A stretch of DNA of 64,000 bases, from contig NZ_JALJVY010000016.1 in the NCBI RefSeq assembly GCF_024168485.1, positions 24,809 through 88,808 of the forward strand, given 5' to 3'. This stretch comes from Sphingobium sp. OAS761. Its GTDB lineage: Bacteria > Pseudomonadota > Alphaproteobacteria > Sphingomonadales > Sphingomonadaceae. The position numbers and the translations under genes are program-made. Positions 29,680 through 39,886 of this stretch are shown here, piece by piece. Within the stretch, counting starts at the first letter, position 1; each line of letters starts with the position of its first letter. Under the pieces are notes generated by a model that made no database searches, was not told the origin of the DNA, and saw nothing but the letters and a program-made list of their open reading frames with translations.

Positions 29680-31578
29680 ATGGCAAAAGTTATCGGGATC
29701 GATCTGGGTACAACCAACAGCTGCGTTGCCGTGATGGATGGCGGCAAGCCCAAGGTCATCGAAAATGCCGAAGGGGCGCGGACCACGCCCTCGATCGTCG
29801 CCTTCGCCAAGGATGGCGAGCGCTTGATCGGTCAGCCGGCCAAGCGCCAGGCGGTCACCAATCCGGACAACACCATCTTTGCGGTCAAGCGCCTGATCGG
29901 CCGCCGTTTCGACGACCCGACGACGAAGAAGGACATGGAACTCGTCCCCTACTCGATCGTGAAGGGCGGCAATGGCGACGCATGGGTCAACGCAGGCGGC
30001 AAGGATTACAGCCCGTCGCAGATTTCGGCCTTCACCCTTCAAAAGATGAAGGAAACCGCCGAGAGCTATCTGGGCGAAACCGTGACGCAGGCGGTCATTA
30101 CCGTTCCGGCCTATTTCAACGACGCCCAGCGCCAGGCGACCAAGGACGCCGGCCAGATCGCGGGTCTCGAAGTGCTGCGCATCATCAACGAGCCGACCGC
30201 GGCTGCGCTCGCCTATGGCCTTGAGAAGCAGGACGGCAAGACGATCGCGGTCTACGACCTTGGCGGTGGCACCTTCGACATCTCGATCCTGGAGATCGGC
30301 GACGGCGTGTTCGAGGTGAAATCGACCAACGGCGACACTTTCCTGGGCGGCGAGGATTTCGACGCGAAGGTCGTGCAGTATCTGGCCGACGGTTTCCAGA
30401 AGGACGAGGGCATCGACCTCACCAAGGACAAGCTGGCGCTCCAGCGGCTCAAGGAAGCGGCTGAAAAGGCGAAGATCGAATTGTCGTCGGCGCAGTCGAC
30501 CGAGGTCAACCTGCCCTTCATCACCGCTGACCAGAATGGTCCCAAGCATCTGGTCAAGACCGTGACCCGCGCCGATCTGGAGCGTCTGGTGGCCGACCTG
30601 ATCAAGCGGACCATGGAGCCTTGCAAGAAGGCGATGGCCGATGCGGGCGTGACCGCCAGCGAAATCAGCGAAGTCGTCCTGGTCGGCGGCATGACCCGCA
30701 TGCCCAAGGTCCGCGAAGCCGTGAAGGAATTTTTCGGCAAGGAACCGCACACCGGCGTCAACCCGGACGAAGTCGTCGCCATGGGCGCGGCTATCCAGGC
30801 CGGCGTGCTTCAGGGCGACGTCAAGGATGTGCTGCTGCTCGACGTGACCCCCCTGAGCCTCGGCATCGAGACGCTTGGCGGCGTGTTCACCCGCATGATC
30901 GACCGCAACACCACCATCCCCGCCAAGAAGTCGCAGGTCTATTCGACCGCCGACGATAATCAGCAGGCGGTGACGATCCGCGTGTTCCAGGGCGAACGTG
31001 AAATGGCGGCGGACAACAAGCTGCTGGGCCAGTTCGACCTGGTCGGCATTCCGCCCGCGCCGCGTGGCGTGCCGCAGATCGAGGTGACGTTCGATATCGA
31101 CGCGAACGGTCTGGTCAACGTGTCCGCCAAGGACAAGGGCACCGGCAAGGAACAGCAGATCCGCATCCAGGCATCGGGTGGCCTGTCGGACGCCGACATC
31201 GACCAGATGGTCAAGGATGCCGAGCGTTTCGCCGAAGAGGACAAGAAGCGCCGTGAGGCGGCCGAGGCGAAAAACAACGCCGAAAGCCTGATCCACACGA
31301 CCGAGCAGCAGATCGCGGAACATGGCGACAAGGTCGACGCGGGCCTCAAGTCGGAGATCGAGATCGCCGTTGCAGCCGCCAAGTCAGCGGTCGAAAGCGA
31401 CGATCCGGAAGCCATGAAGACCAAGGCGCAGGAACTCGCGCAGGTCGCCATGAAGCTGGGTCAGGCGATCTACGAAAAGGAACAGGCGGATGCCGCCTCG
31501 CCGTCGGCCGACGCGCCGAAGGCGGACGATGACGTCGTCGACGCCGAATTTTCGGAAGTGGACGATAACAAGGCGTAA
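29680..31578 (+). CDS. dnaK: Molecular chaperone DnaK (Hsp70)
   Basis: This 632-residue chaperone has an N-terminal ATPase domain ([14 protein letters not shown], then [12 protein letters not shown], then [13 protein letters not shown]). The linker [13 protein letters not shown], a substrate-binding domain and a helical lid follow. The C-terminus ends in an acidic [14 protein letters not shown] motif usual in DnaK. ATG at 29680 follows GAGGAAGAG. The frame is open upstream to 29518 but without homology. It is followed by dnaJ after a 66-nt spacer with a hairpin. Confidence 0.97.
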   Translation: MAKVIGIDLGTTNSCVAVMDGGKPKVIENAEGARTTPSIVAFAKDGERLIGQPAKRQAVTNPDNTIFAVKRLIGRRFDDPTTKKDMELVPYSIVKGGNGDAWVNAGGKDYSPSQISAFTLQKMKETAESYLGETVTQAVITVPAYFNDAQRQATKDAGQIAGLEVLRIINEPTAAALAYGLEKQDGKTIAVYDLGGGTFDISILEIGDGVFEVKSTNGDTFLGGEDFDAKVVQYLADGFQKDEGIDLTKDKLALQRLKEAAEKAKIELSSAQSTEVNLPFITADQNGPKHLVKTVTRADLERLVADLIKRTMEPCKKAMADAGVTASEISEVVLVGGMTRMPKVREAVKEFFGKEPHTGVNPDEVVAMGAAIQAGVLQGDVKDVLLLDVTPLSLGIETLGGVFTRMIDRNTTIPAKKSQVYSTADDNQQAVTIRVFQGEREMAADNKLLGQFDLVGIPPAPRGVPQIEVTFDIDANGLVNVSAKDKGTGKEQQIRIQASGGLSDADIDQMVKDAERFAEEDKKRREAAEAKNNAESLIHTTEQQIAEHGDKVDAGLKSEIEIAVAAAKSAVESDDPEAMKTKAQELAQVAMKLGQAIYEKEQADAASPSADAPKADDDVVDAEFSEVDDNKA

Positions 31579-31591
31579 ACTGATGAGCACT

Positions 31592-31625
31592 CACCGTCAT
31601 TCGGACATTGCGCTGAATGACGGTG
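31592..31625 (+). terminator. Intercistronic hairpin between dnaK and dnaJ
   Basis: CACCGTCATTC (31592-31602) pairs perfectly with GAATGACGGTG (31615-31625) around a 12-nt loop. No T-tract follows. It probably acts as a partial terminator or mRNA stabiliser that keeps DnaJ levels below DnaK, rather than as a full stop. Confidence 0.6.
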
Positions 31626-31644
31626 GATTGCCGTCGGGGGCGAT

Positions 31645-32781
31645 ATGACGACCGAAATAGACTATTATTCTCTGCTCGAGATCGAGCGCACGGCCGATGG
31701 CGGGGCGATCAAGAGCGCCTATCGCAAGCTGGCGATGAAATATCATCCGGATCGGACCGGGGGGTGCACGGACAGCGAGGCGAAGTTCAAGGCCGTGTCC
31801 GAAGCCTATGAATGCCTGAAGGATCCGCAGAAGCGCGCAGCTTACGACCGCTTCGGGCACGCGGCATACACGCAGCAGCAACAAGGCGGTGGCGGCGGCG
31901 GATTCCGGGGACAGGCGGGCGGCTTTTCCGACCTCGGCGATATTTTCGAGACTATCTTTGGCCAGGCCGGTTTCGGCGGCGCGGGCGGGCGCCAGCAGCA
32001 AAGGCGCGGCGCGGACCTGCGCTACGACATGGAAATCAGCCTCGATGATGCCTATCACGGCAAGAATACCGAGATACAGATCGAGGTGTCGGCCGCTTGC
32101 GATACGTGCGACGGATCGGGTGCGCAGCCCGGCACTGGCGTCAAGACATGTGGTACGTGCGGCGGCCATGGGCAGGTGCGCGCGCAGCAGGGCTTTTTCG
32201 TGGTCGAACGTACCTGTCCGTCCTGCCATGGCGCGGGACAGGTGATCGAAAGCCCGTGCCGTTCCTGTCGTGGCGAAGGGCGCGTGGACCGGCCCAAGAC
32301 GCTGACCGTCAACATTCCCGCAGGCGTTGATGAAGGCACGCGCATCCGTCTGTCGGGTGAGGGCGAAGCCGGAGCACGCGGCGCGCCTCCGGGTGATCTG
32401 TATATCTTCCTGCATGTGAAGCGGCATGCGCTGTTCGAACGCGAGGGCACGACCCTGTTTTGCCGCGCGCCGATCAGCTTCACCACTGCTGCACTCGGCG
32501 GCGTGATCGAGGTGCCCGGACTTGACGGCAGCCGTCACCAGATCAGCATTCCGGTCGGCATCCAGTCCGGCAAGCAAATACGCCAGCGCGGTGCCGGGAT
32601 GCCGGTGCTGAACGGCCGGGGGCAGGGCGATCTGGTGATCCAGGTCGATGTCGAGACACCCACCAAGCTGTCGGCAAAACAGAAGGAATTGCTGGAAGCT
32701 TTCCGCGAGACCGAGACCGGCGAGGAATGCCCGCAATCTACCGGCTTCTTCTCTAAGCTCAAGGAATTGTGGGGGGATTGA
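31645..32781 (+). CDS. dnaJ: Co-chaperone DnaJ (Hsp40)
   Basis: This 378-residue type I J-protein has an N-terminal J domain ([21 protein letters not shown], with HPD in KYHPDRT). A Gly/Phe-rich segment (about 72-115) and four zinc-finger repeats follow: [24 protein letters not shown] and CRSCRGEG. The C-terminal substrate-binding domains are complete. It stimulates DnaK ATPase. The loop after HPD reads [12 protein letters not shown], slightly different from the common KNPGDKEAE. The ATG follows CGGGGGCG. Confidence 0.96.
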   Translation: MTTEIDYYSLLEIERTADGGAIKSAYRKLAMKYHPDRTGGCTDSEAKFKAVSEAYECLKDPQKRAAYDRFGHAAYTQQQQGGGGGGFRGQAGGFSDLGDIFETIFGQAGFGGAGGRQQQRRGADLRYDMEISLDDAYHGKNTEIQIEVSAACDTCDGSGAQPGTGVKTCGTCGGHGQVRAQQGFFVVERTCPSCHGAGQVIESPCRSCRGEGRVDRPKTLTVNIPAGVDEGTRIRLSGEGEAGARGAPPGDLYIFLHVKRHALFEREGTTLFCRAPISFTTAALGGVIEVPGLDGSRHQISIPVGIQSGKQIRQRGAGMPVLNGRGQGDLVIQVDVETPTKLSAKQKELLEAFRETETGEECPQSTGFFSKLKELWGD

Positions 32782-32803
32782 TACCCGCCACCATCGACCG
32801 GCC

Positions 32804-34081
32804 TTATCGATTTTGCCGTTCCCGTCGCGCCCACCAGTAGACCGGAAGCCCGGCGGCCATCAGCAGGATGCTCGATCCGCAGGCCGTGATGCCCGCGCCC
32901 CATAGGGTCCAGAGCGCATAGCCAAGGCCGATGACCGCCGCCGGGACGACGATGCGCAGCCGAATCCCGGCCAGCGCGCAGCCGACATACAGCCACAGCG
33001 TCGCCGATGTCGCGAGCAATGCCATGGCGGTGAACAGGGCCACCAGTCCCTGCAGGCTGTTGGCGATAAGCATCAGGCTGGCGATCAGGCTGGAGAGAAT
33101 AAGGGCGCGGGCCGGCGTCCCCTTTGCCGTGGTTCCGGCCAGCCAGCGCGGCAATTCCCCCGCCCGCGCCATCGCCAGCGGCACCTCGCCCATCAGCAGC
33201 GTCCAGCCGTTGAGTGCGCCCAGGCAACTAACCACCACGAACAGAGCGACGTAGCGCGCCGGGCCGGTTGCCCAGTAATGGCTGACGAACGCGCCGAATG
33301 GCGAGCCGGTCTGGGTTTCCGCCGCCGGCAGGGTCAGCGCGATGCCCGAACAGACGACAAGGTAGATCAGCCCGGTGGCTGCGGTGCCGATCAGCGTCGC
33401 GCGCGGAATGGTGCGGGCGGGATCGTCCACCTTGTCGGCCGCGACACTGGCCGATTCGAAGCCGAGCAGCGCCCACAGCGTGAGCGCCGCCGAGGCGGTG
33501 ATGCCTGAGCCGGTCAGTCCCTGCGCCGGAAACGGCGCGATCTCGGCCCGGCCGGTGCCGAGTATGAGCGCCAAAAGCATCAGCACGACGACGATCGGGA
33601 CCAGCTTGACGATCGTCGTGCCAATCTGCGTCATCCCCGCCGCCCGGGCGCCGATAAGGTTGATGGCGGTGGTCATCCACAGGAAAAGCATGGAACAGAG
33701 CGCGCCGGCGCCCGGACGGGCCAGCACCGGCAGGATGCTCGACAAATTGGCGGTGGCTGCGACGGCGATGGTGACGTTGGTGATGACGATCGACAGCCAA
33801 TAGATCCAGCCGATCGCGAAGCCTGCCAGCGGCCCCCAGGCGCGGGCGATCATTTGCGACGCGCTGGCGTCGGGCATGGCGACGGTCAAGCGCGCGATGA
33901 CGAAGGCCAGTACGAGCGACCCGGCGATGGTGAACACCCATCCAGCGACCGCATCCCAGCCGAAGGGAGCGAGTGATGCGGGCAGCAGGAACACGCCCGA
34001 CCCGATCATGTTGCCCATGACCAGCGCGATGCAGGCGGCTAGGCCCAGCGTGCGGTTCGAGCTGTGCTGAACGGAGGTCAT
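32804..34081 (-). CDS. APC-superfamily amino acid permease or antiporter
   Basis: This 425-residue protein has about 12 membrane helices. Helix 1 has the APC signature ALVMGNMIGSGVFLLPASLAPFG, as in the AdiC/CadB/PotE basic amino acid/polyamine group. That group exchanges an amino acid for its decarboxylated amine. The substrate cannot be read from the sequence, and no decarboxylase gene lies nearby. It converges on dnaJ with a 22-nt gap and is upstream-adjacent to gltX on the same strand (102 nt). Confidence 0.82.
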   Translation of the reverse strand: MTSVQHSSNRTLGLAACIALVMGNMIGSGVFLLPASLAPFGWDAVAGWVFTIAGSLVLAFVIARLTVAMPDASASQMIARAWGPLAGFAIGWIYWLSIVITNVTIAVAATANLSSILPVLARPGAGALCSMLFLWMTTAINLIGARAAGMTQIGTTIVKLVPIVVVLMLLALILGTGRAEIAPFPAQGLTGSGITASAALTLWALLGFESASVAADKVDDPARTIPRATLIGTAATGLIYLVVCSGIALTLPAAETQTGSPFGAFVSHYWATGPARYVALFVVVSCLGALNGWTLLMGEVPLAMARAGELPRWLAGTTAKGTPARALILSSLIASLMLIANSLQGLVALFTAMALLATSATLWLYVGCALAGIRLRIVVPAAVIGLGYALWTLWGAGITACGSSILLMAAGLPVYWWARRERQNR

Positions 34082-34183
34082 GACGGCTCCCGCGTGGGTA
34101 AAAGGCCAGCCTAGACGGCCCTCCGCGCCATGCCTAGCCGGAAGATGATGCGCTGACGAAGCCGGAGCGCCAGTATATTCCTG

Positions 34184-35512
34184 TCAGGCGGACAGGCGCG
34201 CAATGGCCCGGTCGCGCCCGATCAGCGGCAATAGCTGTGCCATGTCCGGGCCATGATCCATGCCGGTCAGCGCACGGCGGAGCGGCAGGAACAGTCCCTT
34301 GCCCTTGCGCCCGGTCTCTTGCTTGAGCGCGTCGGTGAGCGTGCGCCAGATGCCTGCGTCGAATGTCGCGTGCGAAAGGATGCGGTGCGCGCTTGCAATG
34401 AAGTCGCGATCATCCTCCGCCGGTTCCGGCGCATCGAACGGGCCGGTAACGATCCGCCACCAGTCCGCCGCGCCCGCCACCGTTTCCAGATTGGGGCGGA
34501 TGGCATCCCACGCAGCTTCGTCCATGGTTTGGGGCAAACGCTCCGCCACGGCATCATAGGGCAGCATGTGAACGATTTTCTGGTTGAGGCCCGCAAGCTC
34601 GCCCTCGTCGAAGCGGGCGGGTGCGCGGCCGAAATGGGCGAAATCGAAACTGTCGATCAACGGCGCCATGCCGGCGAAGGGCTCGATCGGCTGCGAGGAA
34701 CCCAGTCGCGCCAGCAACGACGCGATCGCCATGGGCTCCAGACCGATCTCGCGGAAATGAGCGACGCCGAGCGAGCCGAGGCGCTTGGATAGCTTGCCCT
34801 CGTTGCCCGTCAGCAGCGCTTCGTGCGCGAAGGCAGGGAGCGATGCGCCGAGCGCGGTGAACATCTGGATCTGGGTCGCGGTGTTGGACACATGATCCTC
34901 GCCGCGCAAAACATGAGTAACGCCCATGTCGACATCGTCGATGACCGAGGGGAGCATGTAGAGCCAGGAACCGTCGGCGCGGCGGATCACTGGGTCGGAC
35001 AGCAAATGCGGGTCGAAACGCTGTTCGCCCCGGATCAGGTCTGTCCACTCGATCGGTTGGTCGTGGTCCAGCCGGAAACGCCAGTGCGGGGTGCGGCCTT
35101 CCGCTTCATGGGCGGCGATCTGGTCCGGAGTCAGCGAGAGAGCAGCGCGGTCATAGACCGGGGGCAGGCCGCGCCCGAGCAGCACCTTGCGGCGCAATTC
35201 CAGCTCTTGCTGCGTTTCATAGGCCGGATAGACATGCCCCGACGCCCTGAGCGCCTGGAACCGTTCCTCATAAAGGGCGAAGCGGTCTGACTGCCTTTCC
35301 TCTCCATCCCAATGCAGGCCCAGCCAGGCCAGGTCGGCCCGGATCGCGTCCGCATATTCGGGGCGCGAGCGCTCTATGTCGGTATCGTCGAGTCGCAGCA
35401 GGAAGCTGCCTCCGCTCTTGCGCGCCCAAAGCCAGTTGTGGAGCGCGGCGCGGATATTGCCGACATGAAGGTGGCCGGTCGGCGACGGCGCGAAGCGGGT
35501 GATGACGGTCAT
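34184..35512 (-). CDS. gltX: Glutamyl-tRNA synthetase
   Basis: This 442-residue class I synthetase starts TRFAPSPTGHLHVGNIRAAL (HIGH motif) and has KLSKRLGSL (KMSKS-like) near residue 240. It charges tRNA-Glu, and possibly tRNA-Gln for later amidation. Many alphaproteobacteria carry two GluRS copies, and this one is on the short side. It lies 9 nt after nadE on the same strand and is probably co-transcribed with it. Confidence 0.93.
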   Translation of the reverse strand: MTVITRFAPSPTGHLHVGNIRAALHNWLWARKSGGSFLLRLDDTDIERSRPEYADAIRADLAWLGLHWDGEERQSDRFALYEERFQALRASGHVYPAYETQQELELRRKVLLGRGLPPVYDRAALSLTPDQIAAHEAEGRTPHWRFRLDHDQPIEWTDLIRGEQRFDPHLLSDPVIRRADGSWLYMLPSVIDDVDMGVTHVLRGEDHVSNTATQIQMFTALGASLPAFAHEALLTGNEGKLSKRLGSLGVAHFREIGLEPMAIASLLARLGSSQPIEPFAGMAPLIDSFDFAHFGRAPARFDEGELAGLNQKIVHMLPYDAVAERLPQTMDEAAWDAIRPNLETVAGAADWWRIVTGPFDAPEPAEDDRDFIASAHRILSHATFDAGIWRTLTDALKQETGRKGKGLFLPLRRALTGMDHGPDMAQLLPLIGRDRAIARLSA

Positions 35513-35521
35513 GGCTGGCGC

Positions 35522-37183
35522 CTACAAGGTGCGAAAGGCGTTTGTGATCGGATAGCGGCGGTCTCGGCCAAAATTGCGGATGCCGATCTTGACGCCCGGT
35601 GGCGACTGACGGCGCTTATATTCGGCGATGTAGAGCAGACGTTCGATCCGGGCGACCACATCTTTTTCGAAGCCGCGTTCGACAAGTTGCTCGACCGACA
35701 ATTCCTCCTCGACCAGGCCGTAGAGTATTGGGTCCAGCACTTCATAGGGCGGCAGGCTGTCGTCGTCGCGCTGATTGTCGCGCAGTTCGGCGCTGGGCGG
35801 CTTGGTGATGACGCGTTCGGGCATGACGGGGCCGGCAGGGCCGATGCCTGCGCCCAGGGAAGGCATATTCCCGTTCCGCCAGCGGCAAAGGTCGAACACG
35901 GTAGTCTTGTACGCGTCCTTCAAAACCGAATAGCCGCCTGCCATGTCGCCATAGATGGTGGCGTATCCGACCGACATCTCGCTCTTGTTGCCGGTCGTCA
36001 GCAGCATGTGCCCGAACTTGTTGGACAGACCCATCAAGGTAACGCCGCGGATGCGCGACTGGATATTCTCCTCAGTCAGGTCGCGGGCACGCCCTGCGAA
36101 CACCGGGCCGAGCATGGTATCGAAGGCACCGACCGCCGGCTCGATGGGAATGGTGTCGTACCGCACGCCCAGCAGCCTGGCGCATTCGACCGCATCGTCC
36201 AGGCTTTCCTGGCTGGTGAAACGGGAGGGCATCATCACGCACCAGACGCGCTCCGGCCCCAGCGCATCGACCGCGACAGCGGCCGACAGCGCCGAATCGA
36301 TGCCGCCCGACAGGCCGAGGACGACGCCCGGGAAGCGATTGCGGTTCACATAGTCGCGCAGACCCAGCACCATGGCATTGTAGATGTCGGCCGGCCGTTC
36401 ATCCAGCATATGCCGATCGCCCGGGACGCAGGTCCACCGGCCTTCGCGCCTTTCCCAATGGGTGAGAGTCAGAGCCTCCTCCCAGTCAGGCATCTGGTGG
36501 GCGATCGACAGGTCGCCGTTCATCACGAAAGATGCGCCGTCGAACACCAGTTCGTCCTGACCGCCGACCCGGTTGAGATAGACGAGCGGCAGGCCGGTTT
36601 CGCGCACACGCGTCCCGGCGACGCCGTTCAGGCGGCGGTCGTCCTTGTCGACCTCATAGGGACTGCCATTGGGGCTTATCAGAATGTCAGCTCCTTCCGC
36701 CTTCAGATGCGCGGTGACGAAGGGGAACCAGATATCCTCGCAGATCGGGACACCGATCCTGATGCCGCGGAAGTCGATGGGCGCGGGGAGCGGGCCGGGC
36801 GCGAACAGGCGCTTTTCATCGAACGTGCCGTAATTGGGGAGCTCCCGCTTCTGCCGGATGGCCGTCACGGCGCCGTTTTCCAGCAGCGCGACGACGTTGA
36901 ACAGCACGCCCTGCGATGCGACGACGGAACCGACCAGCATGGCCGGCCCGCCATCGGCCGTCGCCTGGGCCAGCCGGTCAAGCTCGTGATTCGCGCGATC
37001 GACGAGGGCGGGTTTCAGCACCAGATCCTCGGGCGGATAACCGATCAGCTGCAATTCGGGATAGACGATCAGGTCGGCCGTCCGGGCGCGGTCGCGCCAT
37101 TCCAGCATCGCGTCGGCATTGGCCACGAGGTCGCCCACGCTCTGCGTCATCTGGGCCAGCGCGATCACAAGTTTGTCGGTCAT
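35522..37183 (-). CDS. nadE: Glutamine-dependent NAD+ synthetase
   Basis: This 553-residue two-domain enzyme makes NAD from nicotinate adenine dinucleotide. The N-terminal nitrilase-type glutaminase has the catalytic Glu in VYPELQLIGYPPED and Cys in VPICEDIWFP. The C-terminal synthetase has the P-loop VLGLSGGIDSALSAA. The start at 37183 (MTDKLVIALAQM) fits the family. A start 12 codons further up lacks homology. No ribosome-binding site precedes the ATG; instead GATTAG sits 10 nt upstream, which could be a -10 element of a leaderless message. Confidence 0.94.
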   Translation of the reverse strand: MTDKLVIALAQMTQSVGDLVANADAMLEWRDRARTADLIVYPELQLIGYPPEDLVLKPALVDRANHELDRLAQATADGGPAMLVGSVVASQGVLFNVVALLENGAVTAIRQKRELPNYGTFDEKRLFAPGPLPAPIDFRGIRIGVPICEDIWFPFVTAHLKAEGADILISPNGSPYEVDKDDRRLNGVAGTRVRETGLPLVYLNRVGGQDELVFDGASFVMNGDLSIAHQMPDWEEALTLTHWERREGRWTCVPGDRHMLDERPADIYNAMVLGLRDYVNRNRFPGVVLGLSGGIDSALSAAVAVDALGPERVWCVMMPSRFTSQESLDDAVECARLLGVRYDTIPIEPAVGAFDTMLGPVFAGRARDLTEENIQSRIRGVTLMGLSNKFGHMLLTTGNKSEMSVGYATIYGDMAGGYSVLKDAYKTTVFDLCRWRNGNMPSLGAGIGPAGPVMPERVITKPPSAELRDNQRDDDSLPPYEVLDPILYGLVEEELSVEQLVERGFEKDVVARIERLLYIAEYKRRQSPPGVKIGIRNFGRDRRYPITNAFRTL

Positions 37184-37302
37184 GTGCCGCGCCCTAATCG
37201 ATTTTGATGGCGGGCGCAAAAGCGCCTTTCCACATGGGACCAGCGCGGCTAAAGGGGCCGCGTCTCGCGCATCGTCATCAATTCGTCACGGGGGTTTTGG
37301 CC

Positions 37303-38238
37303 ATGAAGCTCATGACCGGCAATTCCAATAAGCCGCTCGCGGCCGCTATCGCCGATTATATCGAAATTCCCCTGACCGACGCCAGCGTCCGCCGCTTCGC
37401 CGATGAGGAGGTTTTCGTGGAAATCCACGAAAATGTCCGGGGCGAGGATGTGTTCGTCATCCAGTCGACGGCCTATCCGACCAACGACAATCTGATGGAA
37501 TTGCTGATCATGATCGATGCGCTGAAACGCGCGTCGGCCAAGCGCATCACGGCTGTCGTCCCCTATTTCGGCTATGCCCGGCAGGATCGCAAGCCCGGGC
37601 CGCGCACGCCGATCAGCGCGAAGCTGGTGGCGAACCTGATCACGACTGCGGGTGCCGACCGCGTCCTGTCGGTCGACCTGCATGCAGGCCAGATTCAGGG
37701 CTTTTTCGACATCCCGACCGACAATCTGTTCGGCGCGCCGGTGATGAGCGCGGACATTCAGGCGCGCTTTGGCGACCGGAACATCATGGTGGTGTCGCCC
37801 GACGTCGGCGGCGTGGTGCGCGCGCGCGCGCTCGCCAAGCGGCTAGACAATGCGCCGCTGGCTATCGTCGACAAGCGTCGCGAGCGGGCCGGCGAATCGG
37901 AAGTCATGAACATCATCGGTGACGTGTCCGGCCGCTTCTGCATCCTGATCGACGACATCGTCGATTCGGCCGGAACGCTGTGCAATGCCGCGGGCGCGCT
38001 GAAGGCTGCGGGCGCCGAGGAAGTCGTCGCCTATGTCAGCCATGGCGTGTTGTCCGGTGGCGCGGTGGCGCGTGTCGACGCATCGGACCTGCTCGAACTG
38101 GTCATCACCGACTCGATCCAGGGGACGGACGCGGTCAACAGCGCGAAGAATATCCGCCACCTGCCCATCGCGCCGCTGCTGGGCGAGGCGATCAAGCGCA
38201 TCGCCGACGAAAGCTCCGTGTCCAGCCTGTTCGACTGA
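37303..38238 (+). CDS. prs: Ribose-phosphate pyrophosphokinase (PRPP synthase)
   Basis: This 311-residue cytoplasmic enzyme makes PRPP from ribose-5-phosphate and ATP for nucleotide, histidine, tryptophan and NAD synthesis. Visible motifs are [13 protein letters not shown] at the N-terminus, [11 protein letters not shown], the [18 protein letters not shown] region, and the PRPP-binding loop [13 protein letters not shown]. The frame is open from 37204, but the ATG at 37303 gives the family start. It is divergent from nadE with a 119-nt spacer. Confidence 0.95.
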   Translation: MKLMTGNSNKPLAAAIADYIEIPLTDASVRRFADEEVFVEIHENVRGEDVFVIQSTAYPTNDNLMELLIMIDALKRASAKRITAVVPYFGYARQDRKPGPRTPISAKLVANLITTAGADRVLSVDLHAGQIQGFFDIPTDNLFGAPVMSADIQARFGDRNIMVVSPDVGGVVRARALAKRLDNAPLAIVDKRRERAGESEVMNIIGDVSGRFCILIDDIVDSAGTLCNAAGALKAAGAEEVVAYVSHGVLSGGAVARVDASDLLELVITDSIQGTDAVNSAKNIRHLPIAPLLGEAIKRIADESSVSSLFD

Positions 38239-38287
38239 GTGTCAGGGCACCGGGGCCGGCAAAAGACCGGGCCTGGCAAAAGGAAGC

Positions 38288-38524
38288 TTACGCGGCCGGC
38301 AGCAGAAGCAGCGGCGTCGCGCAGAGCAGGATCAGCGCGGTCACAATGCGCTGACCGCGCGAAATGCCCATCGGCTTGTCGCGCCACAGCATCGGGCAGG
38401 CGAGCACTGCCAGCGCGATCAGAAGGTTGGACAGCATGACGGAGCCGCCCATCGGCAGGTCCTGCCGCAGGGCAAGACCTGCAAAAAGGCCTGCAAAGCT
38501 CAATATCCAGCCAATCAGTCCCAT
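38288..38524 (-). CDS. Small two-helix membrane protein, function unknown
   Basis: This 78-residue protein begins MGLIGWILSFAGLFAG and has hydrophobic segments at about 2-18, 28-45 and 60-76, with the charged stretch WRDKPMGISRGQR between the last two. It belongs to no family I recognise. It converges on prs (49-nt gap) and follows the VOC-protein gene on the same strand with 38 nt between them. Confidence 0.55.
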   Translation of the reverse strand: MGLIGWILSFAGLFAGLALRQDLPMGGSVMLSNLLIALAVLACPMLWRDKPMGISRGQRIVTALILLCATPLLLLPAA

Positions 38525-38562
38525 GCTGCCATGCTAGGGGACGGGGGTTACCGAAGCCCTAA

Positions 38563-38991
38563 TCAGCCGGCGTCGGCCCAAGGATCGTAGCTGCCGAAGC
38601 TCCAGACATTGCCCTCCGGATCGAGCGCGACATAGCCCCGCCCCGGATAGCCCTGATTGTCGGCGGGCTCCTGCACCACCACTGCGCCTTCGTTGCGGGC
38701 ATGGAGACAATGGGCGTCCGGGTCGGGCACGACGACATAGGCGCAGGCCGTGACTCCGCCAAGGTTGCGGGCGGTGGACCAGGTGTAGAGCGATTCGCCC
38801 TCCGCGTCCTTGGCGCTGCCCAGCATCACCATGCCCGCGCCCAGCACCAGCTGCGCATGATGAATGATCGTGGGATCGGCGTCGTCGGGGTAGACGGCAT
38901 GCCGTTCGAATCCGAAGGCATCGCACAGGAAATCTATCGCGGCCGGCGCATCGGCATAGCGCAGGCATGGGATGACGGGCGAACCGGGCAT
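38563..38991 (-). CDS. VOC (glyoxalase/bleomycin-resistance fold) protein
   Basis: This 142-residue protein shows the two-repeat VOC pattern: PVIPCLRYADAPAAIDFLCDAFGFE at the start and YVALDPEGNVWSFGSYDPW at the end. The FGFE and DPEGN blocks are typical of PhnB-like members. The metal ligands and substrate cannot be settled from sequence. It is divergent from hisN across a 73-nt spacer. Confidence 0.8.
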   Translation of the reverse strand: MPGSPVIPCLRYADAPAAIDFLCDAFGFERHAVYPDDADPTIIHHAQLVLGAGMVMLGSAKDAEGESLYTWSTARNLGGVTACAYVVVPDPDAHCLHARNEGAVVVQEPADNQGYPGRGYVALDPEGNVWSFGSYDPWADAG

Positions 38992-39064
38992 GTTCCTCTC
39001 CCCTTTTCCGGAATCGGGATGCGCCAGTCTAGCTTAGTGCGTTCCTACGGGCTAGGCGCAAGGC

Positions 39065-39886
39065 ATGACGACCCGTGACGACCTGGCTCTTGCCAACCGC
39101 CTTGCCGACGCCGCCGGCGCCGCCATCCGCCCCTTTTTCCGGGCGCGATACGATATGGAGATCAAGGCCGACAAGTCGCCGGTGACCGAAGCCGACCGTG
39201 CGGCCGAAGCCGCGATCCGCATGATTCTGGAGAAGGAACGGCCCGATGACGGCATTGTCGGCGAGGAATACGGGTCCGTGCGCACCGATGCCGAACGGGT
39301 CTGGATTCTCGATCCGATCGACGGCACGCGCAGCTTCATTGCGGGACGGCCCATCTTCGGCACGCTCATCGCGCTGACGCAGGGCGGCTGGCCGACCATC
39401 GGCATCATCGACCAGCCGATAGCGCGCGAGCGCTGGGCGGGGATGGCGGGCCAGCCCACGACCTTCAACGGTCAGGCCGTGCGCACACGATCCTGCCGGG
39501 CACTGGAGGCGGCGGGCATCGCCACGACCAGCCCGCATCTGTTCGCGGACGGCGACGTGCCGCATTATATGGCGCTGGTCGCCGCCGTGTCGGGCGGGTC
39601 GCCGCGACAGGGGCCGGTCTATGGCGGGGATTGCTATAATTACGGGCTGCTGGCGTCGGGCTTCCTCGACATCGTCATCGAATCGGGCCTGCAAAGCTAT
39701 GACTTCGCCGCGCTCGTGCCGGTGGTGGAGGGTGCGGGCGGCGTGATGTGCGACTGGAATGGTGAACCGCTGACCGCGGACAGCGAAGGGCATGTGCTCG
39801 CGCTCGGCGACCCGGCGCGGTTGGAGGATGTGCTGGAGGCGCTTCATGCGGGCGCGCACGACCATGGGCACGACCATCATCACTGA
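39065..39886 (+). CDS. hisN: Histidinol-phosphatase, inositol monophosphatase type
   Basis: This 273-residue Mg-dependent phosphatase is of the IMP superfamily. Metal-site motifs are VGEEYG (E67-E68) and WILDPIDGTRSF (D83, D86, T88), with the third ligand in SYDFAALVPVVEGAGG. The sequence best fits HisN, which dephosphorylates histidinol phosphate. Inositol monophosphatase or CysQ are alternatives. The C-terminus ends in a His-rich tail with seven His in the last 13 residues. The gene overlaps the convergent AsmA-family gene by 7 nt. Confidence 0.85.
   Translation: MTTRDDLALANRLADAAGAAIRPFFRARYDMEIKADKSPVTEADRAAEAAIRMILEKERPDDGIVGEEYGSVRTDAERVWILDPIDGTRSFIAGRPIFGTLIALTQGGWPTIGIIDQPIARERWAGMAGQPTTFNGQAVRTRSCRALEAAGIATTSPHLFADGDVPHYMALVAAVSGGSPRQGPVYGGDCYNYGLLASGFLDIVIESGLQSYDFAALVPVVEGAGGVMCDWNGEPLTADSEGHVLALGDPARLEDVLEALHAGAHDHGHDHHH

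Noticed and set aside
35312..37207. Open frame of about 630 codons opposite gltX and nadE
   Set aside because: Spans two conserved genes on the other strand and shows only antisense-type composition.
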